Positions 1 to 13,317 of a DNA stretch of 64,000 bases are shown piece by piece. The DNA lies in contig JAZAYU010000012.1 of assembly GCA_038501625.1 (NCBI GenBank), forward strand, positions 6,448,001 through 6,512,000, read 5' to 3'. The translations under genes and the position numbers were made by a program. Position 1 is the first letter of the stretch. Each line of letters starts with the position of its first letter. The notes under the pieces are model-generated. The model was not told the DNA's origin and did not search any database. It saw nothing but the letters and a program-made list of their open reading frames with translations. The stretch comes from Corbicula japonica. Taxonomy: Eukaryota; Mollusca; Bivalvia; Venerida; Cyrenidae.

Positions 1-145
1 TGGACAATGTCCATGGACGGAGGTGGTATGGTCCATGGACAATTTCCCTCCCCCCTTCATTTTTTCCATGGAATTCGGTTCCAATACTCCATGGACAAAC
101 TTTCCATGGAACTTTTGCATGGAATCCATGGACAATCTACAGCCG
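1..145. repeat. Cluster of TCCATGGA palindromes
   Basis: The first 145 bases carry at least six copies of CCATGG, mostly as TCCATGGA, spaced 15-35 bases apart and joined by short AC-rich linkers. The stretch is open in one forward frame, but the repetitive composition explains that, so I do not call it coding. It may be the end of a longer array starting before the window. Confidence 0.6.
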
Positions 146-1477
146 GGTTGATTACTGCAAGTCCCTATTGCATGTGGTTTGCACAATTTTTTATACCTTT
201 AGCTATCGATCATAAAGTAACTACCCCAATAACAAAAGAAACTCTTTTTGAGGCGGAATTTGCTATCGGATATAGTGAAAATTAAAGATGATCATTACAA
301 ATGCTCAAGTGCAGACTGAAAAAGAACTTACAAGCTATCCATAGGTAAGGCATGAGATGCCACCAGGGCTGTGAAGATTCCCAGATGATATAGAATAGAT
401 AAATTAATAATCTGTCTTAAAGTGACTTTAAATGATATTACCTCTAGTGGCAGATTCAAAAACTGCCTTGCCTTGACCATAAATAGTCTTCACTGTGAAG
501 CATATTTTTTCTTTGAGTTGACAATACACATCTAAAGGCAATATTAATGTTCCATTATTGTAGTTTGGTGTAAGAACATTTTTTTGTGAATTTGTTTAAT
601 TCTGAAATAGGTGGTAAAATGTTTTTACATTCACAATCCTGGAAGTGGGGTACATAACAGTGATCTCTTTACCCGTCTGTAAATCTTTCCATCTGTATAT
701 CACAAATCTCTTGTTCTATGATGTATCTCTGTGCAACAGCTCAGGAAATTCAACTGGCAAGGATGTGCTAGCTGATTTGGATCTACACTGATTGACATGC
801 ATAAAGAGGTGTATATAAGGAATAAAGGGTGAAACATTAAAATTTTGTTATACTGTATCTTTTAAAGGGTAATTATAATTGCAATATTTTTTGAAACCAA
901 ACATAGCAATGAAAACTTTTCTTCCTTTTTAGGCTGAATATTAAAGTAAGTTAATGTAGGTCTTTGGATTTTTGGTCTCTGGAATTTATCGTTAAATTTT
1001 GTATGCAATCACCTTATATTTATACCATTAAAATAAGTTAGACAGATTCAGAATTGAGTGTACTTGTTCATAATCATATAACTGGATGGTGTGTAATGTG
1101 CCATACTTTTGATTGAATTGTGTCCCTTTTGGTCATAAAAATTAAACCTCTCATTGTTCAAAACTTTCCTCTGCCCTGCTGCTATATAGGATTTTTTCAA
1201 AACACTTCAACAATTTCTTCTCTGAAACTTAATTATCTAAGGCATGATATTTCACATGACTTGTAAGGTCCTTGCGTGGGTCTCTACCAAAATTGTTCAA
1301 ACTAGGAGAAAGTGCCCCAACCTAGGGGCTACGTTCAGCAGGACCCCCTCCCCAGGGTCTTTTTTCTAAAGAGGGAGTCCGGGGCTGGGGTGGAGATGTG
1401 GAAGCTCTAAAGGTTATCAGGGTAACTGTACATCTCATGGGGTCTCCTGTCGTGAACTTAACCCTTTCTTCCATATA
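146..1477. other. No gene seen; one half MITE
   Basis: AT-rich sequence with short open frames only. A half copy of the GTAGATCCAGATCAG-type element lies near 750-830 (GATTTGGATCTACACTG followed by GTATATAAGGAATAAAGGG). Bases 1310-1395 are unusually G- and C-rich for the region, but no motif was recognised there. Confidence 0.5.
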
Positions 1478-1670
1478 AAATTATACACCTTTATTGCATG
1501 GGCCAATAGTGTAGATCCAGATCAACAGGAACATCTTATCAGGTTCTACACTGTTTGCTTTTAGATTTATTTTGTTACTTCTGACCATGGATGTGCCAGC
1601 TGATCTGGATCTACACTGTAAACATATGCTATATAATTTGTATATATAGAGTAAAGGGTTAAGTTGATAC
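1478..1670. mobile_element. Short hairpin MITE, GTAGATCCAGATCAG family
   Basis: A 17-base arm at 1508-1524 is the exact reverse complement of 1601-1617, giving a hairpin with a 76-base loop. The outer part ends with the family hallmark 'AGTAAAGGGTTAA'. At least seven further copies or half copies are scattered through the window (about 28655, 37150, 43970, 45430, 46970, 47960 and 53150). It has no coding capacity. The superfamily is unknown because target duplications are not clear. Confidence 0.65.
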
Positions 1671-1917
1671 ACAAGCTTTAAAGAAAACTATCAGAATGAC
1701 TGTCAGACTTTAATCATGAGAATTAGGTGAATATCATACTTTCAAGTAGAAAATTTCAGAGTGGAATCATTAAAATATTAGTATTATAATTTATGTTCAA
1801 CTAATTTGTAAGATAAGTGTGAACATCATGTGATCTTCTATTTAGCAATGACATTCTATACTGCTCTGGATTTATCTTTTTTTCTGATATAACTTTGAAT
1901 TTTATTGTACCATAGGT

Positions 1918-2222
1918 CCATTAGAACAATGCTTTTAAAAACAATGTCAAATTGCAATTTACAGCTGGTTGGTATGTTAACATCCTGTCATAAAACTTTA
2001 AGGGTACATGGGAGGAAAAGCCTTATCAAAGAAAGACTTGTAAAAACAAGGAATGTGTGAAAACAATCTTGTTAAAACAATGTTTCACATGGTACATAGG
2101 AGGAAAAACCTTATCTAGAAAATGCTTTTAAAAACAATGTCAGATTGAAATTTTCAAGTAGTTGGTACCTTTACATCCTGTCATAAAACTTTAGTGGTAC
2201 ATGGGAGGAAGAACTAATCTAG
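1918..2222 (+). repeat. Diverged tandem duplication, ~192 bp
   Basis: 'GCTTTTAAAAACAATGTCA' occurs at about 1931 and again at about 2123. Both are followed by 'CATCCTGTCATAAAACTTTA' and a 'GTACATGGGAGGAA' block. The two units differ at many positions, so the duplication is old. From 2225 to 2400 the sequence becomes low-complexity AATTA-rich DNA. From 2400 to 2985 nothing is recognisable. Confidence 0.6.
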
Positions 2223-2984
2223 GCAAACCTAGGTTCAATTACAATTTAATCAATTATAATTAATTACTCTTTTTCAAGTAATTGAATATAATTAATGATT
2301 AAAACAAAAATCAATTATCTTAATTGTAATTAATTAATTAAAATCCGAAAAATGAAATATAATTGTCAATTAAATTCAATTACTCGTCTATTACATTAAG
2401 TAAACAGTAATATAATATTATGGCAAAACACAGGTTATTGTGCAGTATCTATTGTCAACTAATTGCAATGTTAACAAACTAAAAAAAACAACAGTTAATA
2501 AGGCTAGAGTAAGAAATAACCTGCATACAATAATTTGACTTAGAGTTAGGCACTTGTCCCTCTCGGTTGCTGTTTTCAAGGTGGCCAGACACCAAAAACA
2601 GTAAAAACCTATATTTGAAGCAGCAGTTTTTAACCAGTACCTGCATCTTTATTCGTAATTCCTAATGAAAAACTGAAGACATTTACCCAATATCTGGTAA
2701 AGCTTAATTTGATAAGACTCTTCATACTGTTCAGAATCTGTTGAAATTTGCATAAAAAATCAATGAAGAATGCTTTTGTTATAAATCCATGATTTACTTG
2801 ACTTGAATCATTGCATAATATTGCATTCCTGTGTACATGGATATAACAATTTACAACAAATAAAATAATGTAATGCAACTTTTATTAATTTCTAAATGGA
2901 TATGGCTAATATCCCATGTGTGACTAGTGTAGATCTATATGAGTCTGACTGATTTCATGGGTGTGTTGAAAATGTGACAACAGT

Positions 2985-5900
2985 GATCAGAGATTCAGAA
3001 TGTCTGTCTGACAGATCTCATGGCTGTATTTTGAATGTCGGTGGTGATTATAATGTATTCCTAAACTCACAGCAGTGATCAATGGGGTCAGAATGTCTGT
3101 TTAACAGATCTCATGGCTGTATTTTGCATCTTGGTGATGATTATAATGTGTTCATATACTCACAGCAGTGGTCAAGGGGGTCAGAATGTCTGTCTGACAG
3201 ATCTCATGGCTGTATTTTGAATGTTGGTGATGATTATAATGTGCTCATATACTCACAGTCACGGCAGTGGTCAAGGGGGTCAGAATGTCTGTCTGACAGG
3301 TCTCATGGCTGTATTTTGAATGTTGGTGATGATTATAATGTGTTCTTATACTCACAGCAGTGGTCAAGGGGGTCAGAATGTCTGTCTGACAGGTATCATG
3401 GCTGTATTTTGAATGTTGGTGATGAGTATAATGTGTTCTTATGCTCTCAGCAGTGATCAAGGGGGTCAGAATGTCTGTCTGACAGATCTCGTGGCTGTAT
3501 TTTGAATGTCGATGATGACTATAATGTGTTCTTATACTCACAGCAGTGGTCAAGGGGGTCAGAATGTCTGTCTGACAGATCTCATGGCTGAATTTTGAAT
3601 GTTTGTGATGATTATAATGTGCTCATATACTCACAGTCACAGCAGTGGTTAAGGGGGTCAGAATGTCTGTCTGACAGATCTCATGGCTGTATTTTGCATG
3701 TTGGTGATGATTATAATGTATTCCTATACTCACAGCAGTGGTCAAGGGGGTCAGAATGTCTGTCTGACAGATCTCATGGCTGTATTTTGAATGTCGGTGG
3801 TGATTATAATGTATTCCTAAACTCACAGCAGTGATCAATGGGGTCAGAATGTCTGTTTAACAGATCTCATGGCTGTATTTTGCATCTTGGTGATGATTAT
3901 AATGTGTTCATATACTCACAGCAGTGGTCAAGGGGGTCAGAATGTCTGTCTGACAGATCTCATGGCTGTATTTTGAATGTTGGTGATGATTATAATGTGT
4001 TCTTATGCTCACAGCAGTGGTCAAGGGGGTCAGAATGTCTGTCTGACAGATCTCATGGCTGTATTTTGAATGCTAGTGATCATTATAATGTGTTCTTATA
4101 CACACAGCAGTGGTCATGGGGGTCAGAATATCTGTCTGACAGATCTCATGGCTGTATTTTGAATGCTAGTGATGATTATAATGTGTTCTTATACTCACAG
4201 CAGTGGTCAAGGGGGTCAGAATGTCTGTCTGACAGATCTCATGGCTGTATTTTGAATGTTGGTGATGATTATAATTGTGTTCTTATACTCACAGCAGTGG
4301 TCAAGGGTGTCAGAATGTCTGACAGATCTCATGGCTGTATTTTGAATGTTGGTGATGATTATAATGTGTTCTTATCCCACAGCAGTGATCAAGGGGGTCA
4401 GAATGTCTGTCTGACAGATCTCATGGCTGTATTTTGAATGCTAGTGATCATTATAATGTGTTCTTATACACACAGCAGTGGTCAAGGGGGTCAGAATGTC
4501 TGTCTGACAGATCTCATGGCTGTATTTTGAATGCTAGTGATCATTATAATGTGTTCTTATACTCACAGCAGTGGTCAAGGGGGTCAGAATGTCTGTCTGA
4601 CAGGTCTCATGGCTGTATTTTGAATGTTGGTGATGATTATAATGTGCTCTTATGCTCATAGCAGTGGTCAAGGGGGTCAGAATGACTGTCTGACAGATCT
4701 CATGGCTGTATTTTGAATGTTTGTGATGACTATAATGTGTTCTTATACTCACAGCAGTGGTCAAGGGGGTCAGAATGTCTGTCTGACAGATCTCATGGCT
4801 GTATTTTGAATGTTGGTGATGATTATAATGTGTTCTTATACTCACAGCAGTGGTCAAGGGGGTCAGAATGTCTGTCTGACAGATCTCATGGCTGTATTTT
4901 GAATGTTGGTGATGATTATAATGTGTTCTTATGCTCGCAGCAGTGGCCAAGCGGGTCAGAATGACTGTCTGACAGATCTCATGGCTGTATTTTGAATGCT
5001 AGTGATGATTATAATGTGTTCTTATACTCACAGCAGTGGTCAAGGGGGTCAGAATGTCTGTCTGACAGATCTCATGGCTGTATTTTGAATGTTGGTGATG
5101 ATTATAATGTGTTCTTATACTCACAGCAGTGGTTAATGGGGTCAGAATGTCTGTCAGACAGATCTCATGGCTGTATTTTGAACGTTGGTGATGATTATAA
5201 TGTGTTCTTATGCTCACAGCAGTTGCCAAGGGGGTCAGAATGACTGTCTGACAGATCTCATGGCTGTATTTAATGTGTTCTTATACTCACAGCAGTGGTC
5301 AAGGGGGTCAGAATGTCTGTCTGACAGATCTCATGGCTGTATTTTGAATGTTGGTGATGATTATAATGTGTTCATATACTCACAGCAGTGGTCAAGGGGG
5401 TCAGAATGTCTGTCTGACAGATCTCATGGCTGTATTTTGAATGTTGGTGATGATTATAATGTGTTCTTATGCTCACAGCAGTGGTCAAAGGGGTCAGAAT
5501 GTCTGTCTGACAGATCTCATGGCTGTATTTTGAATGTTGGTGATGCTTATAATGTGTTCTTATACTCACAGCAGTGGTCAAGGGGGTCAGAATGTCTGTC
5601 TGACAGATCTCATGGCTGTATTTTGAATGTTGGTGATGGTTATAATGCGTTCTTATCCCACAGCAGTGATCAAGGGGGTCAGAATGTATGTCTGACAGGT
5701 CTCATGGCTGTATTTTGAATGCTAGTGATCATTATAATGTGTTCTTATACACACAGAAGTGGTCAAGGGGGTCAGAGTGTCTGTCTGACAGATCTCATGG
5801 CTGTATTCTGAATGTTGGTGATGATTATACTGTGTTCTTATACTCACAGCAGTGGTCAAGGGGGTCAGAATGTCTGTCTGACAGATCTCATGGCTGTATT

Positions 5901-8660
5901 CTGAATGTTGGTGATGATTATAATGTGTTCATATCCCACAGCAGTGATCAAGGGTGTCAGAATGTCTGTCTGACAGGTCTCGTGGCTGTATTTTGAATGC
6001 TAGTGATCATTATAATGTGTTCTTATACACACAGCAGTGGTCAAGGGGGTCAGAATGTCTGTCTGACAGATCTCATGGCTGTATTTTGAATGCTAGTGAT
6101 CATTATAATGTGTTCTTATACTCACAGCAGTGGCCAAGGGGGTGGGAATGTCTGTCTGACAGATCTCATGGCTGTATTTTGAATGCTAGTGATCATTATA
6201 ATGTGTTCTTATACTCACAACAGTGGACAAGGGGGTCAGAATGTCTGTCTGACAGATCTCATGGCTGTATTTTGAATGTTGGTGATGATTATAATGTGTT
6301 CTTATACACACAGCAGTGGTCAAGGGGGTCAGAATGTCTGTCTGACAGATCTCATGGCTGTATTTTGAATATCATGATGATTATAATGTGTTCTTATACT
6401 CACAGCAGTGGTCAAGTGGGTCAGAATGTCTGTCTGACAGGTCTCATGGCTGTATTTTGAATGTTGGTGATCATTATAATGTGTTCTTATACTCACAGCA
6501 GTGGTCAAGGGGGTCAGAATGTCTGTCTGACAGATCTCATGGCTGTATTTTAAATGTTGGTGATGATTATAATGTGTTCTTATCCCACAGCAGTGATCAA
6601 GGGGGTCAGAATGTCTGTCTGACAGGTCTCATGGCTGTATTTTGAATGCTAGTGATCATTATAATGTGTTCTTATACACACAGCAGTGGTCAAGGGGGTC
6701 AGAATGTCTGTCTGACAGATCTCATGGCTGTATTTTGAATGCTAGTGATCATTATAATGTGTTCTTATACTCACAGCAGTGGTCAAGGGGGTCAGAATGT
6801 CTGTCTGACAGATCTCATGGCTGTATTTTGAATGCTAGTGATCGTTATAATGTGTTCTTATACACACAGCAGTGGTCAAGGGGGTCAGAATGTCTGTCTG
6901 ACAGATCTCATGGCTGTATTTTGAATGCTAGTGATCATTATAATGTGTTCTTATACTCACAGCAGTGGTCAAGGGGTCAGAATGTCTGTCTGACAGATCT
7001 CATGGCTGTATTTTGAATGTTGGTGATGATTATAATGTGTTCTTATACTCACAGCAGTGGTCAAGTGGGTCAGAATGTCTGTCTGACAGATCTCATGGCT
7101 GTATTTTGAATGCTAGTGATCATTATAATGTGTTCTTATACTCACAGCAGTGGTCAAGGGGGTGGGAATGTCTGTCTGACAGATCTCATGGCTGTATTTT
7201 GAATGTTGTGATGATTATAATGTGTTCTTATACACACAGCAGTGGTCAAGGGGGTCAGAATGTCTGTCTGACAGATCTCATGGCTGTATTTTGAATATCA
7301 TGATGATTATAATGTGTTCTTATACTCACAGCAGTGGTCAAGTGGGTCAGAATGTCTGTCTGACAGGTCTCATGGCTGTATTTTGAATGTTGGTGATCAT
7401 TATAATGTGTTCTTATACTCACAGCAGTTTTCAAGGGGGTCGGAATGTCTGTCTGACAGATCTCATGGCTGTATTTTGAATGTTGTGATGATTATAATGT
7501 GTTCTTATACACACAGCAGTGGTCAAGGGGGTCAGAATGTCTGTCTGACAGATCTCATGGCTGTATTTTGAATGTTGGTGATGATTATAATGTGTTCTTA
7601 TAATCACAGCAGTGGTCAAGGGGGTCAGAATGTCTGTCTGACAGGTCTCATGGCTGTATTTTGAATGTTGGTGATGATTATAATGTGTTCTTATACTCAT
7701 AACAGTGGTCAACAGTGTCAGAATGTCTGTCTTTCAGTTTGCATGACATTGTGTGTTTTTTGAATGTTGGTAATGATTATAATGTATTCTTATTCCCACA
7801 GCAGTGGTCAATAGGGTTAGAATGTCTGTCCGACAGATCTCATGGCTGTATTTTGAGTGTTGGTGATCATTATAATGTATACTTTACTTATACACACAGC
7901 AGTGATCAATGGGGTCAGAATGTCTGTCTGACAGATCTCACAGGTGTATTTTGAATGTTGGTGATGATTATCATGTACTCTTATACTCACAGCAGTGGTC
8001 AAGGGGGTCAGAATGTCTGTCTGACAGGTCTCATGGTTATATTTTGAATGTTGGTGATCATTATAATGTATTCTTATACACAGAGCAGTGCTGAAGGGGG
8101 TCAGAATGTCTTGTCTGACAGGTCTCATGGCTGTATTTTGAATGTTGGTGATGATTATAATGTATTCTTTTACACACAGCAGTGATCAAGGGAGACAGAA
8201 TGTCTGTCTGACAGGTCTCATGGCTGTATTTGAAATGATGGTGATGATTAAAATGTATTCTTATACTCACAGCAATGATTGTGGGTGTCAGAATGTCTGC
8301 ATTACAGATATCACTGGTGTATTTTGAATGTTGGTGATCGTTATTATGTATTCTTCTACACACGGCAGTTTTCAAGGGGTCACAATGTATGTCTGACAGA
8401 TCTCATGGCTGTATTTTGAATGTTGGTGTAATTTATATACACAGAAGTGGTCAAGGGTTTCAGAATGTCTGTCTGACAGGTCTTATGGCTGTATTTTGAA
8501 TGTTGGTGATAAGTATAATGTATTTTTATACACACAGCAGTGATCAAGGGGGTTTATTTTGAATGTTGGTGATCATTATTATGTTTTCTTATACACACAG
8601 CAGTGGTAAAGGAGTCAGAACATTTGTCTGACAGATCTCGCCGGTGTATTTTGTATTGTT
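2985..8660. repeat. 93-bp satellite array, about 60 units
   Basis: A 93-bp unit (start TCAGAATGTCTGTCTGACAG, end CAGTGGTCAAGGGGG) repeats head to tail for about 5.7 kb. Because 93 is 31 codons, the array yields many open frames on both strands, of 60-200 codons, all showing the same 31-residue period. The frames are broken by TGG-to-TGA changes and small indels and have no splice context, so the array is most simply a non-coding satellite. Variant classes exist: GTTGGTGATGAT versus GCTAGTGATCAT centres, and a TCCCACAGCAGTGATC version. They recur in blocks; an 8-unit block at about 3037 is repeated at 3793. The left edge is abrupt and homogeneous, whereas units from about 7700 to 8660 decay progressively. 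Confidence 0.9.
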
Positions 8661-9855
8661 TTGACATTAGAGTTTACTTGGAACACAATTGAGCGATGCC
8701 AGGATGAACGGTTGCACCACATCGAATCGGGATGAACTGATATTTTAAATTTAAATTTTTTTTAAATCATTATGGTTTCAGTAATTAAATCGTCAACCAC
8801 TTGCGCTAAGGATAGCCATATTGAGGTTCCATTACCAGGTTACTGACATTTCTCAGCTGCTATATTGCCAAACTGTAGTTTGAGTGACACAATGGGCTCT
8901 CCTCTATGACATACTAACCAAACAGGGAGTCTCTATTTCTCCACAGCCCGTGCCAGTTTACTACGGTTTCACCCTTTGGTCTTATGGTGGAGAGACAAAT
9001 CATGCAGGAAGAGCTTTGGTAATGTCCCTGGAATAAGCCAGTGTTGTTTTCGTTCCGCGTTGTGTCCTTGTTGTTTCAAGATTTTAAACACCACCAGGGC
9101 CACTCTTTAGTAATCGCAGGTTAAGCACGATTCAGTTTGGTTCTTCCCAGCTTCCCTGCAGTTGTGGTCCCAGTTGATCCCTGTGTCAAAACAGGGATGC
9201 ACTGGGGAGGGATACTGGAACAGTGCTATAGCTTAAGTAAATTGAATAAAAATTACACTTTTTTATGAAAACTTGTTATTTTCAGTTAAGATTATAAAAT
9301 TTTATAGGATGTAATGACATAAAAAATACCCTGATTGGGATAACAATCAAGGTTGTGTAGGGATACAAAATTCAAATATTTTATATACATTCCAGCATTT
9401 TATAATATCTTTCTTACATATATTATGAATGATAATCACTAAATTTATATGGTATTCATTTGAGTTATGCTTTAAAATACATATTGCTTTATGTAAACTG
9501 ATTCTGTGATACTAAGCCTTTTTTGAAATGGAAGTACTTTTGTACTAAAAGGAATTGGTATATACAAATTTATAGATATAAAACAGAAACTCCAAATACT
9601 TTTAATATTATAATTGCAGAATGCTGAGGCGACCATGAAGTCTGTCCAGGTGATGAGGCAGGTACACTTCAACACGTAAAGAAATTATGTGAAACAGTTC
9701 TTGGTGTCTGCTAGCATAAAAACCAACAGAGTCTTCCTATGACTACCCACATCGCAGCAATGTGCTGGACAATTATGTGACACAGCTGGATAAGATGTGA
9801 TTCCTGTGGGAAGTGTATCCCGAAACGCAATTGAATCCACATACAACAGCATCTT
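8661..9855. other. No gene recognised
   Basis: Unique-looking sequence. The part from 8880 to 9220 is less AT-rich than its surroundings and could be an old exon or a repeat, but no frame longer than about 40 codons and no convincing splice pair was found. From 9240 on it is AT-rich filler. Confidence 0.4.
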
Positions 9856-9897
9856 TTGTGTTTTGATCATCAGTTAAATATGTTAAAGTCGCATTAC

Positions 9898-10080
9898 AGT
9901 GAAAAAGTCAAGATGTCTAGGAGGCACAACAGCTTTTCGTTAGACGCAGCATATAACGAACTTATTAGTAACTTGGAGCGGGCTGCAGTTATACATTGCC
10001 TGGCAATAGATTATTCAGCTCAGCTAGAACAGGTCGAAGCAAAAAGAAAGATTGAACGAATGGAACAGGATTTTTGTTAA
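9898..10080 (+). CDS. Hypothetical small helical protein, possibly broken
   Basis: The frame at 9856-10080 contains an internal ATG (9913, MSRRHNSFSL...) followed by a charged helix-like segment rich in E, K, R and Q (EQVEAKRKIERMEQDF) and a TAA at 10078-10080. In another frame the same coiled-coil character continues: ...LLKTLMASEKKKMDDELH, then after a stop TITETERNEMRKEFETC, to about 10193. This looks like one coding exon with two disruptions, either a pseudogene or sequence errors. AATAAA signals follow near 10330. I do not recognise a family. It could also be a chance frame. Confidence 0.3.
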   Translation, partial: SEKVKMSRRHNSFSLDAAYNELISNLERAAVIHCLAIDYSAQLEQVEAKRKIERMEQDFC

Positions 10081-10988
10081 AAACGTTAATGGCGAGTGAG
10101 AAAAAGAAAATGGATGATGAACTTCACTAAACGATAACGGAAACTGAGAGAAATGAAATGAGAAAGGAATTTGAGACTTGTGTAATATTGTAATGATCTT
10201 ATTATACGAGTCATTGCACATGATCTATGACCATGTGTATTGTTTGTGTAATTTAATATTATTTTCCTATTGCCAAGTAGTTAATAAGAATAGAATTGTA
10301 CACAGTAACTGAATTATTGCCTTATGCTAAAAATAAATCAAGTAAAATTTATACTCTATAGTCCTTTTACTGTTAAATTATTATATTCATGGATTGGTGC
10401 AAGAGAATGGGTTTTTTTTTCACCAAAAAGCTATTTATAATTCACAATTTACACAAGTTAATATCTTCAAAATATTTTGTTTCCAAATGTTTGATAAGGT
10501 TATCCTGTTTGCATAAACCAAGTTTTAACTGCCTCAGTATAATACATTGTAATTCTTGATGCCATGTAAAGCTGTACTGTATCTTTTAAGCAAACTATGA
10601 TACATATATTCACAATTTTCTGTATTATTATATGTACATATCATTAATTTGTTGTAGCAATAAAAGAATTGTATCAGTGATCTAGATCACAAATAAAAAA
10701 TCTGTGTTTCATATTGTCTATCAACTGTATTGGCTTTGAATATTCCAGAAATCACCTGTTAAAAAAGCAGTGCAATCATTACTTATCTAAAGATTTAGTG
10801 TGTGCCAGTAAGACTAATCAACTTAAAGAATCATGTTAACTATGGACTATTCTAGTTCAAACTGGAATGTACAAAACTTTTCGTATACTATTTATACCGT
10901 ACTTTCAATGCAAAAGTCCAGGATTTCCTAGCAGTAACTGAAACTGCTCACCAACTACACACTCTATCAATATATTATTAAAACCTTT

Positions 10989-11488
10989 NNNNNNNNNNNN
11001 NNNNNNNNNNNNNNNNNNNNNNNNNNNNNNNNNNNNNNNNNNNNNNNNNNNNNNNNNNNNNNNNNNNNNNNNNNNNNNNNNNNNNNNNNNNNNNNNNNNN
11101 NNNNNNNNNNNNNNNNNNNNNNNNNNNNNNNNNNNNNNNNNNNNNNNNNNNNNNNNNNNNNNNNNNNNNNNNNNNNNNNNNNNNNNNNNNNNNNNNNNNN
11201 NNNNNNNNNNNNNNNNNNNNNNNNNNNNNNNNNNNNNNNNNNNNNNNNNNNNNNNNNNNNNNNNNNNNNNNNNNNNNNNNNNNNNNNNNNNNNNNNNNNN
11301 NNNNNNNNNNNNNNNNNNNNNNNNNNNNNNNNNNNNNNNNNNNNNNNNNNNNNNNNNNNNNNNNNNNNNNNNNNNNNNNNNNNNNNNNNNNNNNNNNNNN
11401 NNNNNNNNNNNNNNNNNNNNNNNNNNNNNNNNNNNNNNNNNNNNNNNNNNNNNNNNNNNNNNNNNNNNNNNNNNNNNNNNNNNNNNNN
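10989..11488. other. Assembly gap of 500 N
   Basis: Exactly 500 N. The round number suggests a scaffold gap of unknown true length rather than a measured one. Confidence 0.99.
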
Positions 11489-11644
11489 AACATCCTTTAA
11501 CAGGTTTTCTCATTGGTTGTTACGCATTTTTTCTGTCTTTTTGTTTCTATCAAATATTGAGATTTTAAAATTTAGCAGCAGAAAAAGCTTTAATATCTTA
11601 ATATTAAGACAGTAAGTTAACCAAATATGCAGGAATGTAATAGT

Positions 11645-11855
11645 GCTATTATCAAATGTGACCTTGACCTAAAGAATTTGGCATCATCACGAGTGTGTTG
11701 TCATAAGCTATATAATTTGAACGTTTCATAAAAAAATATTAAGAAATGGCAAAGTTATAGCGAATGTTAAGTTTTCGTGACAGATGTACAGACAGTCTGA
11801 ATGAACAGACAATGCGATCCCTAGGTATCGTCATTTCTTTAAAGGGCGACACAAA
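11645..11855 (+). repeat. Single copy of the 'GGCATAACTCC' dispersed repeat tail
   Basis: The sequence 'GTGACCTTGACCTAAAGAA', then 'AAGAAATGGCAAAGTTATAGC', 'GTTAAGTTTTCGTGAC', a GACAGTCTGAATGAACAGACA tail and 'CAATGCGATCC' match the units of the array at 48390-49375. It is a dispersed non-coding repeat with its characteristic tail. Confidence 0.65.
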
Positions 11856-12514
11856 AAATGAGCTTTGGTGAAAAATCATAACTTTGATTTGCTTCGGTTA
11901 TCATGACCTTTGACGTAGTAATCTCAAAATCAGTAGGAATCATTCTCCAATCAAGGGCTTTCAACACACCAGGAGTGTTGACTGTAGGCACAACCAATGT
12001 CCAGCTATTGTCCAGACAAACTTTGCCATTTGCCATATTTGATCATGTGACCTAGACCATTGATCTAATGACATTACCCAAGTATCGATGACTTTAGGAC
12101 AGCTGCTGTCATCCTGAAAACAACAGACACCTGGATGGATGGACAATACTCTTACATGTGTCCCATCTTAAGATGCACTCTGTACAATATCAATTGTATA
12201 TATAAAAGTAGCACATCGGCCAAAGCTCCTACAAATTTAGGCCAACCACAACATTCCTATTGCATGGCCCTTTGTTACATTAGTTTGCCAAGTTTCATTA
12301 AAGCCTTTGCAGACATGCAGGAACAGCACACAAACACTTTAAAGTGACTGTAATACCAGGGACAGTTGCTGTTATCCAATTAATATGAGAAAGTGAAAAC
12401 TAGCATCTGACAGATAATCATGAATCATTCAGACTAAAGAGGCATTAATGTCAGTAAACAGAGAAACCACATGGCTATACTGTGTATCCCTTTTTTGTCT
12501 AGAAATTCAATTTT

Positions 12515-12636
12515 AACTTGTTTTCATAATTCTTTATTCTGAGTAACATTTTACAATTAAATATAGTCATCCATGTCAAGGGGAGTGTTTTAACTGTCTG
12601 TTTCTAGCTGCTCTTTCCTTCTCACCATTCATAAAT
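12515..12636 (-). other. Candidate 3' exon of the minus-strand gene, with poly(A) signal
   Basis: On the minus strand a good acceptor (TTTTCATTTTCAG) precedes 12636, and an AATAAA lies at 12538-12533. The matching strong donor GTAAGT lies just after the stop codon of exon 7 (about 13308). This may be the final, untranslated exon of the 13318-25591 gene. A short basic frame (FMNGEKERAARNRQLKHS) is open here, but it is not in phase with the stop-terminated frame of exon 7. Confidence 0.45.
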
Positions 12637-12946
12637 CTGAAAATGAAAACATTTGAATTAATAATAAGGAAATAATCTCAGTACATATGAGCCAGTATTC
12701 AGATTGTATTAACTTCAGTTTGAAGATAAACCAATACTGATATACATCTACATTATCAAGTAAATGATGAGAGGAAAATTATTTCAAATAACCCTGTTAA
12801 TTCCTTAATGTACCATATATATTAAACTGAAAAGAGGGAAGAGAATAACTGTTTCACATTTCTGAGAAATTTAGTAAAAATCTGTCAAGCGGTTTCGAAG
12901 GAGAAGTCATTTGAAGCAATTGTAGACAACGAACTAACAAATGACG

Positions 12947-13271
12947 GACACTGGTCGGTGAGCTAAAAGGCATTTATCGTTTAAACCTTACAATGAAAAT
13001 TTTAGTAGTCTGCTGTCTAAACATATGGAAAATGATATTAAGGAATTGTTAATATTGTCTGCATTTTTGTCATTTTCAAATGCCATATTAAATCACTGAA
13101 CTCTATGAAAGACACTGGTCGGTGAGCTAAAAGGCATTTATCGTTTAAACCTTACAATGAAAATTTTAGTAGTCTGCTGTCTAAACATATGGAAAATGAT
13201 AAGGAATTGTTAATATTGTCTGCATTTTTGTCATTTTCAAATGCCATATTAAATCACTGAACTCTATGAAA
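12947..13271 (+). repeat. Recent 164-bp tandem duplication
   Basis: Bases 12947-13110 and 13111-13271 are nearly identical; the second copy lacks three bases in GATATTAAGG. Both begin GACACTGGTCGGTGAGC. The identity implies a recent event, or an assembly duplication. It lies in the intron or 3' region of the minus-strand gene. Confidence 0.85.
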
Positions 13272-13317
13272 GTCTGCCTTAAAATTCATTTATATCTAAT
13301 TACTTACGACTGGATGT

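Noticed and set aside
2985..8660. Secreted or surface protein with 31-residue repeats encoded by the 93-bp array
   Set aside because: The frames are broken by TGA and indels every few units, both strands are equally open, and there is no signal peptide, start context or splice structure. A satellite explains everything.
10905..11513. Long minus-strand frames of 171 and 202 codons
   Set aside because: They consist almost entirely of the 500-N gap.
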